A DNA stretch of 6,307 nucleotides from an uncultured Deinococcales bacterium (GCA_937934635.1 CALGZD010000047.1:1-6307); one strand, 5' to 3'. Shown: positions 1 to 6,155, counted from the stretch's first letter. Notes: generated by a model not told the origin, from the letters alone. Program-made: numbers and translations.

Positions 1-109
1 TATACGTATCACTAATACTACAGTAATGATATGACCACGGTCTTAAAGCAAGTTAGTAGGGTTTGAGATCCTAAAAGGTCAATTTTTCTAAGACTCATTG
101 GGGGCAGTC
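1..109. other. lead-in region upstream of the pilin-like gene
   Basis: No complete gene is visible. One forward frame is open from base 2 to a TGA at 32-34 and would encode the ten-residue tail IRITNTTVMI. It could be the end of an upstream pilus gene, since PilX-type genes usually follow other minor pilin genes, but ten codons are too few to decide. I see no convincing promoter or terminator here. If the upstream gene is a minor pilin, the next gene would be read from the same transcript. Confidence 0.3.
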
Positions 110-1759
110 ATGAAAACTATAGGTATGAATCCACAGGTTTCTAGGGGCATAAAGCACAATAGTAAAGAGCAGGGAATTGCATTAACAGTCATGCTAATTG
201 TATTGGCAGTTGCAGCAACATTATCTTTCGGTACACTCTTCCTAACACAAAATAACTTAAAGGTCGCAGAGAACATTCGTAATCACGCAATTGCAAAATA
301 CAATGCTGAAGCTGGTATTGAAGTTGCAAACATCATGCTTACAGATACTTGGGTATCAAGCGGAGAAATTCCTAATTCTCAATATGCGGATAGCATTGTT
401 CCTCTTGCAGTCAGTGCTACAGATACAGCATTTGATTATTACTTAAATCCAGATTCTTATCGTGGAGATGAAAGCAATGTATATCTTGCAGTAGTTGGTA
501 AGAGCAGCGATAAAGCATCTTATGACGCTGAAATGTTAGCAAAGCCTATAGCTGCAGTAGCACATGAAGTTGTTGCATCACCTTTTTATACAAAAGGGCT
601 GGTATCTAAAGGTAAAGTAACCATCAATGGTGGTGGATCAACACAACTACTCTCTGCAGGTGTTCATGGTAATGAGGGCTATAGCCTGTCTGGAAAAATG
701 GGTGGTGTAGATACTTGTACCGCAAGAGATGAAGCAGGTATTTGTACTAATTTCGCAGGTGCGGAAAATCCAGCAAGCTATTTCACAGCAGCATTTGACC
801 AAGGTTCATATTCTTGTAAAACACACCATAGTTTAGATATCTGTAAAAGTAGTCAGCCAGCAAATCTGGTTGAGGATCCTTTTGATCCATGGAACGCTTT
901 AGGTGAGGCTAAAGATCCTCCTCCTCCTGTAATCAACCCAAGAGCTTCTCTAGTACTCGGGCTATATAATCAAGGTCTTGTGTCAGCAGCAACACTTAAA
1001 GATTTAAGATATTTACCTAGTGATTATGATGTTGAAGGAGAAGAGCACTTTTCTTTAGTAGAGATTGCAGATACAAACAGAGATGGTGTAGCTAACCACG
1101 ATTCTGCATACGGTCAAGTTGATAATCCAGTTAACTTACAACCACTTATAACCCATATTTGTCCTCAATTTGCTACTAAATCTAAATCTGTTTCTGTAGC
1201 AAGCAATCAGATAGTATGTGTTACTGACGAAATAGATATTCCTTCTGTTCTAAATAATGCACATATCATCGTTAAGAATGGCGATTTGGAAATTAAAGGT
1301 GATATTTCAGGAAGTAGCATCATTGCTCTAGATGGTGACATCAGCATTAACGGTGGCAATATAGATCAGTCAGTAATCTTTGCTTCAGACGACTTAGATA
1401 TTTCTAAGTCTCCATCAGTCAAAGGTATGACAAGCTTACTCGCTGATGATGATGTGGATTTTCAAGGTAGAACTGTAGTTGCACAAAGCGATGGTCATGA
1501 TGCTATCGGTATGAATGTTGTATCTCTGGGAGACATTAGCTTAAACGGTAGATCTTCTACTTACGGTATTTTCCAAACTAGAGGTGCGTTTACTAAGAAA
1601 GGTCATACTGATATCTACGGCAGCGTCTTAGCAGAAGGAAACATTAGTATGAGTGGTGGTGTAGCAATTGATGCAAGTATGCCTGTTGCTGATAGTCCAA
1701 CCATGCAAACAGTTGTTGTCTCTGAAGTGGCATCAATGGAGCTTGTTGGTAGACGATAA
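110..1759 (+). CDS. large PilX-like type IV pilus assembly protein with repetitive exported domain
   Basis: Predicted pilin-like protein of 549 residues, anchored in the inner membrane or built into a type IV pilus tip. From ATG 110, residues 1-22 form a short basic leader ending KEQG. A single hydrophobic helix (about 22-46) follows, then the polar continuation NNLKVAENIRNHAIAKYNAEAG. This is the PilX N-terminal pattern: glycine at the cleavage position and no glutamate at +5. PilX itself is usually under 200 residues, so this protein is about three times longer. The extra part has two C-x8-C loops (203/212, 236/245), another cysteine pair (351/370), an EF-hand-like DTNRDG at 321-326, and from about 390 to 520 at least seven short units of the form GD-I-x-I-x-G, suggesting a beta-solenoid. 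ATG 110 is preferred over TTG 98 because GGGGG at 100-104 is well placed as a ribosome binding site. Stops TAA and TAG are in tandem. Family call fairly sure; exact role not known. Confidence 0.8.
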   Translation: MKTIGMNPQVSRGIKHNSKEQGIALTVMLIVLAVAATLSFGTLFLTQNNLKVAENIRNHAIAKYNAEAGIEVANIMLTDTWVSSGEIPNSQYADSIVPLAVSATDTAFDYYLNPDSYRGDESNVYLAVVGKSSDKASYDAEMLAKPIAAVAHEVVASPFYTKGLVSKGKVTINGGGSTQLLSAGVHGNEGYSLSGKMGGVDTCTARDEAGICTNFAGAENPASYFTAAFDQGSYSCKTHHSLDICKSSQPANLVEDPFDPWNALGEAKDPPPPVINPRASLVLGLYNQGLVSAATLKDLRYLPSDYDVEGEEHFSLVEIADTNRDGVANHDSAYGQVDNPVNLQPLITHICPQFATKSKSVSVASNQIVCVTDEIDIPSVLNNAHIIVKNGDLEIKGDISGSSIIALDGDISINGGNIDQSVIFASDDLDISKSPSVKGMTSLLADDDVDFQGRTVVAQSDGHDAIGMNVVSLGDISLNGRSSTYGIFQTRGAFTKKGHTDIYGSVLAEGNISMSGGVAIDASMPVADSPTMQTVVVSEVASMELVGRR

Positions 1760-1781
1760 TAGCTAGAATTTAACTTCTTAT

Positions 1782-1812
1782 AAAAGACCTTGTTTTTCAG
1801 CAAGGTCTTTTT
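1782..1812. terminator. bidirectional rho-independent terminator between convergent genes
   Basis: A perfect 11-base-pair stem (AAAAGACCTTG at 1782-1792, CAAGGTCTTTT at 1801-1811) closes an 8-base loop. A T run follows on the plus strand and the A run on the left serves as T run on the minus strand. It lies 23 bases after the pilin-like gene's stop and downstream of the minus-strand psuG, so it can terminate both convergent transcripts. Confidence 0.85.
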
Positions 1813-1930
1813 ATTAATGAACAGGGATTAGGAATACACCGAGGCTTGCCTCGAAAATAAAATCTTCGACGTATGGCTTGCCAGACAAGAATTCTTTATT
1901 GATATCCTATCAGCTTGTTGCAAGGTCCGT
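1813..1930. other. intergenic spacer 3' of psuG with small hairpin and echo of the terminator arm
   Basis: No gene is visible. A perfect 6-base-pair hairpin, CGAGGC-TT-GCCTCG, sits at 1840-1853, with no T run on either strand. The motif GGCTTGCC occurs at 1843-1850 and again at 1875-1882. Bases 1920-1940, running over the psuG stop codon, resemble 1800-1820, the right arm of the terminator and what follows it: both read GCAAGGTC, two variable bases, TTTATT, two variable bases, TGA. Confidence 0.45.
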
Positions 1931-2845
1931 TTATTGCTGAATATGTTTAGCTATGTCACTTGCAAGTTTTGCATTTCCCAATACCAACTCTATATTTGAA
2001 GCTAAGCTATCTCCACCCGTTAGCTCCGCAACTTTCGCAAGTAAAAAAGGTGTAGAATCTTTACCTTTAACACCTGCTGCATTCATTTCCTCCAAAGCTT
2101 GTTCTATTGCTTTGTTAATCACATCTGCTGGCATAGAGTATGCATTTTCAATAGGATTAGCGATGACCATGCCACCTTGAATCCCTAAATCGGTGCGAAC
2201 TTGTATAACTTTAGCAATAGCTTCGGGACTCTCTAAGTTGTAGTCAACCTCAAAATCACTTGTAGTGCTGTAAAAAGCTGGTAGTGTTTTTGTTTGATAA
2301 CCAATAACAGGCACACCATGTGTTTCAAGATATTCAAGCGTTAAGCCCAAATCCAAAATACTTTTGATACCTGCACAGACCACGTTGACATTTGTTTTGG
2401 CAAGTTCTTGCAAATCTGCTGATATATCAAAGCTTTGCGAAGCGCCCCTATGCACACCACCAATTCCGCCAGTTGCGAACACTTTGATTCCTGCCATGTT
2501 TGCAATCATCATGGTTGAAGCGACTGTTGTTGCCCCATTGAGCTTTTGCGCCACCATAAAAGCAAAATCTCGACGGCTTACTTTGGTGACTTTGTGTCCT
2601 TCTTTTGCTATATAGTCAATGTCATTTTTGGATAGACCAACCTTGAGTCGTCCAGCTACAATTGCAATCGTAGCTGGTACAGCACCATTGTCTCGAACAA
2701 CTTGCTCAACTCTTAGAGCTGTTTCAACATTTTGTGGGTATGGCATACCATGTGAAATGATTGTAGATTCTAAAGCGACGACAGGTTTTTTTTCTGAAAG
2801 TGCTGATGCAACTTCTGGGTGTATGTCTAAATAAGGGTTTTTCAA
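1931..2845 (-). CDS. psuG: pseudouridine-5'-phosphate glycosidase
   Basis: PsuG reversibly cleaves the C-C glycosidic bond of pseudouridine 5'-phosphate to ribose 5-phosphate and uracil, the second step of pseudouridine breakdown in the cytoplasm. The 304-residue product lines up over its whole length with E. coli PsuG (312 residues as I recall it). Conserved blocks include VALESTIISHGMP (23-35), KVTKVSRRD (85-93), GATTVASTM (104-112), FATGGIGGVHRGA (123-135), DISADLQELA (140-149) and DSTPFLLAKVAELTGGDS (263-280). The E. coli active-site residues E31, K93, D149 and K166 correspond to E26, K88, D144 and K161 at a constant offset of five. The start is TTG: GGAG lies 6 bases upstream, an in-frame stop closes the frame a little further up, and the first internal ATG falls within the conserved core. 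It is divergent from deoC. The kinase psuK, often adjacent or fused, is absent from both sides. Confidence 0.96.
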   Translation of the reverse strand: MKNPYLDIHPEVASALSEKKPVVALESTIISHGMPYPQNVETALRVEQVVRDNGAVPATIAIVAGRLKVGLSKNDIDYIAKEGHKVTKVSRRDFAFMVAQKLNGATTVASTMMIANMAGIKVFATGGIGGVHRGASQSFDISADLQELAKTNVNVVCAGIKSILDLGLTLEYLETHGVPVIGYQTKTLPAFYSTTSDFEVDYNLESPEAIAKVIQVRTDLGIQGGMVIANPIENAYSMPADVINKAIEQALEEMNAAGVKGKDSTPFLLAKVAELTGGDSLASNIELVLGNAKLASDIAKHIQQ

Positions 2846-2914
2846 CGTGACTCCAAATGATTCGCAAGTGATTTAATTGTTATATCTGACTAAAAACGCT
2901 ACACTGTTTATATA
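2846..2914. promoter_or_regulatory. divergent psuG-deoC control region
   Basis: These 69 bases must hold the start signals of two divergent genes. For psuG (minus strand) there is a ribosome binding site GGAG at about 2852-2855 and a possible -10 TATAAC some 30 bases upstream of the start, with no good -35. For deoC there is a perfect TATAAT at 2911-2916, but it overlaps the ATG at 2915, and the best -35 (CTGACT, 2886-2891) is 19 bases away. No Shine-Dalgarno sequence precedes the deoC ATG. I see no clear operator palindrome. The short spacing suggests shared control; that is inference. Confidence 0.45.
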
Positions 2915-3991
2915 ATGAATGATACAGGGGTCACTCAAACGAAGCAAAGAAAAACAACTCAAGCCAAGAAGAAAACAGCATCTTCTAAAACGGCATCTTC
3001 CAAAGTAACAGCGTCATCAAGTACGCATCATGATTTTCCAAGAAATGAAGGTATTCCTTTTGATGAAGCCTATCTAAAGCTAACGTTGGATTTGAACATC
3101 AACCGAAGTGCTGTTGAAAGACGCAGCGCTACGTTGCCAACAAGACGCAGTGTTAAAAAAGAATATCAAGCAGCTTTGTTGCTCAAAGCGGTAACGTGTA
3201 TCGATTTAACAACCCTCTCTGGCGATGATACTGAAGGAAATGTTGCTCGCTTATGTGCTAAGGCAAAACAGCCTGTTCGTGAAGATATTTTAGCTGCGCT
3301 TGATATGCAGGATAGTGGCATTACTGTGGGTGCGGTTTGTGTGTACCACGATATGATTGAACATGCAGTACGGCACCTGAAAGGCAGTACTATTCCAGTA
3401 GCTGCTGTTTCTACGGGTTTTCCTGCTGGTTTGAGCCCCTTAGAACTACGTATTGCGGAAATTGAGGCGTCGGTAGCTGCTGGCGCTGAAGAAATCGACA
3501 TAGTGATTTCACGTAGGCATGTATTGCAAGGTAAGTGGCAAGAACTGTACGACGAACTAAAAGCCTTTCGCCAAGCTTGTGGTCCAGCACATATGAAAGC
3601 TATTTTGGCAACGGGAGAGCTGGCTACTTTGACGAATGTCTATAAGGCTTCCCTTGTGGCTATGATGGCTGGTTCAGATTTTATCAAAACATCAACTGGT
3701 AAAGAACCTGTGAATGCAACATTGCCAGTGAGCTTGGTGATGGTACGTGCTATTCGCCAGTATCTTGAAGTGACTGATTACAAGGTTGGCTTTAAACCTG
3801 CTGGGGGTATTCGTACAGCCAAGGACGCAATCAATTGGTTAGTGCTGATGAAAGAGGAACTAGGTCGGGAATGGCTCGAGCCCACCCTATTTCGCTATGG
3901 AGCGAGTAGTTTACTTACAGATATTGAAAGACAGTTAGAACACTATGTAACTGGACGCTATTCTGCTAACCACCGACACCCTATGGGGTGA
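2915..3991 (+). CDS. deoC: deoxyribose-phosphate aldolase with lysine-rich N-terminal extension
   Basis: Class I aldolase converting 2-deoxy-D-ribose 5-phosphate to glyceraldehyde 3-phosphate and acetaldehyde in deoxynucleoside breakdown. The 358-residue product follows the animal DERA type more closely than the E. coli type (about 259 residues): VKKEYQAALLLKAVTCIDLT (80-99), LSGDDT (101-106), VCVYHD (141-146), the Schiff-base lysine K258 in SDFIKTSTGKE, the second catalytic lysine K294 in GFKPAGGIR, D195 in EEIDIVISR, the phosphate-binding GGIR and GASSLL, and a C-terminal DIERQLEHYVTGRY. The first 40 or so residues are low complexity, K/T/S/A rich, with TASSK twice in tandem. No Shine-Dalgarno precedes ATG 2915 and an in-frame stop sits at 2891-2893. 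The next possible start, TTG 3086, begins LDLNINRSAV, about where the human enzyme's homology begins. The function is secure; the start codon is not. Confidence 0.95.
   Translation: MNDTGVTQTKQRKTTQAKKKTASSKTASSKVTASSSTHHDFPRNEGIPFDEAYLKLTLDLNINRSAVERRSATLPTRRSVKKEYQAALLLKAVTCIDLTTLSGDDTEGNVARLCAKAKQPVREDILAALDMQDSGITVGAVCVYHDMIEHAVRHLKGSTIPVAAVSTGFPAGLSPLELRIAEIEASVAAGAEEIDIVISRRHVLQGKWQELYDELKAFRQACGPAHMKAILATGELATLTNVYKASLVAMMAGSDFIKTSTGKEPVNATLPVSLVMVRAIRQYLEVTDYKVGFKPAGGIRTAKDAINWLVLMKEELGREWLEPTLFRYGASSLLTDIERQLEHYVTGRYSANHRHPMG
2975..3004 (+). repeat. 15-base tandem repeat inside the deoC N-terminal extension
   Basis: Two adjacent 15-base units each encode TASSK (residues 21-25 and 26-30) and differ at two third-codon positions (ACA/ACG, TCT/TCC). 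A partial third unit reading VTASSS follows. The silent differences show either an old duplication or selection on the protein composition. Confidence 0.7.
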
Positions 3992-4140
3992 TGTTAGTTG
4001 GGATGATATTAGCTAATAGGTTAAGGCGTATAGCGGTTAATATACAAAACAAAAACCTTCGATAAAATAACGATTTTTAAAGAATTAGTAACATTTCCTA
4101 TCGACACACTTACCACTTTCTAAGAAACCCTCTTTAAACT

Positions 4141-4189
4141 GTAAGAAGCCTGTAATGGCTACCTTCAAGGTAGCTAATATATGCTTTAC
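4141..4189. repeat. long bulged inverted repeat / hairpin
   Basis: An inner stem of seven perfect pairs (GCTACCT 4158-4164, AGGTAGC 4168-4174) around a TCA loop extends by a G-T and a T-A pair. Beyond a symmetric 6-by-6 internal loop (CTGTAA/ATATAT), an outer stem pairs GTAAGAAGC (4141-4149) with GCTTTAC (4183-4189) with a two-base bulge. There is no T run directly after it, so it is not a typical terminator. It lies 150 bases after deoC and could be a palindromic intergenic repeat or an RNA structure. Confidence 0.6.
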
Positions 4190-4217
4190 GTTTTACATGT
4201 TTGTATTCTTGCTTTTA

Positions 4218-4250
4218 ATACCAATTCTGCTTAATTAGTGAATTAAGTGG
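4218..4250. repeat. short perfect hairpin, possible dispersed intergenic repeat
   Basis: CTTAATT (4230-4236) and AATTAAG (4241-4247) form a perfect 7-base-pair stem around AGTG. It is preceded by TAATACCAATTCTG. TAATACCAATT-type starts resemble intergenic repeats I associate with marine gammaproteobacteria, but this is recall, not checked, and only one copy lies in this window. Confidence 0.4.
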
Positions 4251-4326
4251 AAGTGTTAAAAAATCAAGGAATTGAATCGTGTTGCGGAATAAACTAACGC
4301 ACCTGACGATTCAAGCTGGTCACTTT

Positions 4327-4356
4327 ATTAACGACATCGTCATTAACGACATCGTC
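4327..4356. repeat. perfect 15-base tandem duplication
   Basis: The unit ATTAACGACATCGTC occurs twice back to back without any mismatch (4327-4341 and 4342-4356). A 15-base unit keeps frame, so it would add INDIV twice to the unconfirmed 62-codon frame. Perfect identity points to a recent duplication. Confidence 0.85.
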
Positions 4357-4475
4357 GGACTCGGTATAAGAATTTTAATCTTTAGGTTATATAGTTATTT
4401 AAGGTTCTGTTTTTTAGACGTGTTTTTAGTTGTGGTGTTTACGTCTATGAACACGCCCTTAAGCTAAGGTGGAGT

Positions 4476-5720
4476 ATGAAGGATGGGAATTACATGCTGC
4501 GTCTAAAATTTGTTTTTTTTAAGAAAATACTTTTAGCGTTGATATTTATAGCAATATGTGCAACTGCGTTTGCAAAGACACGTATAGATTACTGGTACTC
4601 GCTGGCTCGAGCTGGTGAACCTTTAGAACAAATTGTTGCTGATTTTAATGCCTCACAAAATGACTACGAAATCGTAGCGACTTTTGCAGGGGCATACGAA
4701 GACTCGAGCACAAAGCTCATAGCTGCGTTGGGGAGTAATTCTCAGCCCGTTCTCTATGATGCTGAAGTGACCGTTTTTGGCTACTTGGCAAATGAAGGCG
4801 CACTAGCAGACCTAAGCCCATTTCTAGGTGAAATCTCAGAAGATGTTATCGAAGATGTTTACCCGCAACTGTGGGGCTATGGTGATTTAGACGGTGCTCG
4901 CTATGGCTTGCCTTACAGTATGTCTATACCGATTCTTATTTTTAATGCAACTGCTTTTGAACAACGGGGTGTAATTGCACCACTAACATGGGATGACTTT
5001 GAAGATGTCGCAGGGAAAATGAGCACACGTAAAACACGTGGCTTTATCAATATCACTGCTTCCTTTATCTTCGAAACTTTAGTCAATGCCAGAGGTGGTC
5101 AAATCGTAACTGCTGATGGTAAGCCTGATTTTACAAACCCTGTTGCAATTGAGTCGCTTGAAATGCTCAAGCGCATGTCAAAAAATCGCCATAGTACTAA
5201 TCGTAATTTTGGTGAAGTTGAAGTTGCACTTATTGACTTTGCTAGAACTAAAGGCATGATGGGTATAGCCAGTAGTTCTTTTTTCGATAGAAAAGAAGAC
5301 TTTGATATTCCTTTTGAACTTGGCATTGGTGCAATACCGCTTTCTGAAAGTGGAACACTTCCGCTGATGGAATCCCAGCTTGTTGTTATAGATGGGGCTA
5401 GCGAAGCACAAAAACAAGGCGCACTTGCTTTCTGGGAATATATGATGACACCAGAAGTGAATGCTAATTGGGTAAAAGAAACTTTTTATCTACCTACACG
5501 CCAAGCAACTACAGAATTATTAGAACCTTGGCTTGTAGAAAGTCCAGATAGACAAATTATTGTTGATCAAATAGCTGTTGGACAAAAGCGTCCGCTTATA
5601 GGCAATTATGCAATTTGGCAAAGCTTTCTTGAAGAGGGTTTAGAAAAAGCACTTAAAGGTAATTGGGATGCTAGCAGAGCTTTAGAGGAAGCACAACAGC
5701 GAGCTGAGAACGCTCAATAG
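4476..5720 (+). CDS. UgpB-like ABC transporter periplasmic substrate-binding protein
   Basis: Extracellular solute-binding protein of the SBP_bac_1/8 family, expected in the periplasm delivering a sugar, polyol phosphate or similar ligand to an ABC importer. 414 residues from ATG 4476. A signal peptide is clear: basic FFKK, hydrophobic ILLALIFIAICATAFA, likely cut after AFA at 33, with no lipobox. The mature start IDYWYSLARAGEPLEQIVADFN matches UgpB ([22 protein letters not shown]), and further matches are LYDAEVTVF (93-101), GLPYSMSIPILIFNATAF (144-161), LTWDDFEDVAGKM (170-182), ALAFWEYMMTPEVNANW (316-332) and YLPTRQA (338-344). The E. coli ligand-pocket segment ending GNMPQIR reads GNYAIWQ here, losing the arginine, so the ligand may not be glycerol 3-phosphate. 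ATG 4494 is a credible alternative start, giving a more usual 27-residue signal peptide; the outer start has AAGG six bases upstream. No permease or ATPase gene is adjacent. Confidence 0.9.
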   Translation: MKDGNYMLRLKFVFFKKILLALIFIAICATAFAKTRIDYWYSLARAGEPLEQIVADFNASQNDYEIVATFAGAYEDSSTKLIAALGSNSQPVLYDAEVTVFGYLANEGALADLSPFLGEISEDVIEDVYPQLWGYGDLDGARYGLPYSMSIPILIFNATAFEQRGVIAPLTWDDFEDVAGKMSTRKTRGFINITASFIFETLVNARGGQIVTADGKPDFTNPVAIESLEMLKRMSKNRHSTNRNFGEVEVALIDFARTKGMMGIASSSFFDRKEDFDIPFELGIGAIPLSESGTLPLMESQLVVIDGASEAQKQGALAFWEYMMTPEVNANWVKETFYLPTRQATTELLEPWLVESPDRQIIVDQIAVGQKRPLIGNYAIWQSFLEEGLEKALKGNWDASRALEEAQQRAENAQ

Positions 5721-6155
5721 GTAGGCATCACACCCATTTGGGAGGATTTCGCCTTTGGATGGGAATTGCTCAAAAGATTTCTACTGTATAGTTTGTTCAT
5801 GAAAAAAGGCATTTCCTTGTTTAAGAGGAAATGCCTTTTCGTAGCGTGGTGCTGTGCCCACAGATTTTTGCGAATGGTTTACAGCAATGGGATATGCTTG
5901 GTTAGTTATTTGCTTGTATACTTCGCTATAAATGGGCTGCAAAAGGAAAAGTGGAACTAAAGCTCTGCAAAAAACCTACTCAGTTAGATGATTAAAGTGA
6001 AGATTGTAAGGGATTAGAAAAATTACACAAAGTTGTATTTCAAACACTAATATATGTTTCTGTACCTTAAGTATGAATATAACTTATGGATAATGCGTTA
6101 TATTGTTTGTAATCACCTACTGAATATAGAAATTTTGAGAAAGAAGGTTAGCTCT
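5721..6155. other. 435-base intergenic region after the binding-protein gene
   Basis: No convincing gene. It starts with an imperfect inverted repeat (CCCAT 5733-5737, ATGGG 5759-5763, extendable only by G-U pairs), then the terminator-like hairpin at 5804-5839, then a short palindrome CTGTG-CC-CACAG just after it. CTGCAAAA occurs twice near 5937 and 5965. The AT-rich stretch from about 5980 to 6155 should hold the promoter of the last gene; a TATAAC at 6078-6083 is a possible -10 but has no good -35. A 64-codon frame (5766-5960) runs straight through the terminator hairpin and is not believed. Confidence 0.5.
5804..5839. terminator. strong terminator-like hairpin after the binding-protein gene
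   Basis: A perfect 14-base-pair stem (AAAAGGCATTTCCT 5804-5817, AGGAAATGCCTTTT 5826-5839) encloses an 8-base loop. The plus-strand T run is four bases; the minus-strand one is six. It is 83 bases after the stop at 5720, making it the probable end of the binding-protein transcript, so the gene is likely not co-transcribed with anything downstream. Confidence 0.85.

Larger units (their letters stand above)
3992..4475. other. 484-base structured intergenic region, no convincing gene
   Basis: The gap between deoC and the binding-protein gene holds, in order: a 12-base perfect palindrome (TATTAGCTAATA, 4007-4018), an AT-rich run, a bulged hairpin (4141-4189), a perfect hairpin in a possible dispersed-repeat context (4218-4250), a 15-base tandem duplication (4327-4356), and inverted repeats just before the next gene (TAGACGT 4415-4421 with ACGTCTA 4441-4447; CCTTA-AGC-TAAGG 4457-4469). 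A frame of 62 codons runs from GTG 4279 to TAA 4467, with AAGGA 8 bases upstream of the GTG, and ends 8 bases before the next gene. Its product would be basic with a hydrophobic C-terminal half. I do not recognise it and do not call it a gene. Confidence 0.5.

Noticed and set aside
98..109. TTG 98 as the start of the pilin-like gene
   Set aside because: The GGGGG run that best serves as ribosome binding site begins at base 100, overlapping this start, and ATG 110 is properly spaced from it.
1840..1853. CGAGGC-TT-GCCTCG hairpin as a second terminator for psuG
   Set aside because: The stem is only six pairs and no T run follows it on the minus strand; the hairpin at 1782-1812 is far better.
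1953..2834. Several forward frames of 71-83 codons
   Set aside because: All are antisense shadows of psuG.
2846..2914. Operator for a DeoR- or CytR-type repressor between psuG and deoC
   Set aside because: I looked for a palindrome of suitable length and found none that stands out from AT-rich background.
3166..3501. 111-codon minus-strand frame
   Set aside because: It lies fully inside deoC, whose protein is conserved in the forward frame; it is a shadow.
4279..4467. Possible integron attC site or tRNA-like structure in the gap before the binding-protein gene
   Set aside because: No paired core sites (GTTRRRY/RYYYAAC) and no cloverleaf arms or anticodon stem could be found.
5766..5960. 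64-codon forward frame with some hydrophobic stretches
   Set aside because: It runs through the perfect terminator hairpin, starts with TTG without a ribosome binding site, and its composition looks like translated non-coding DNA.
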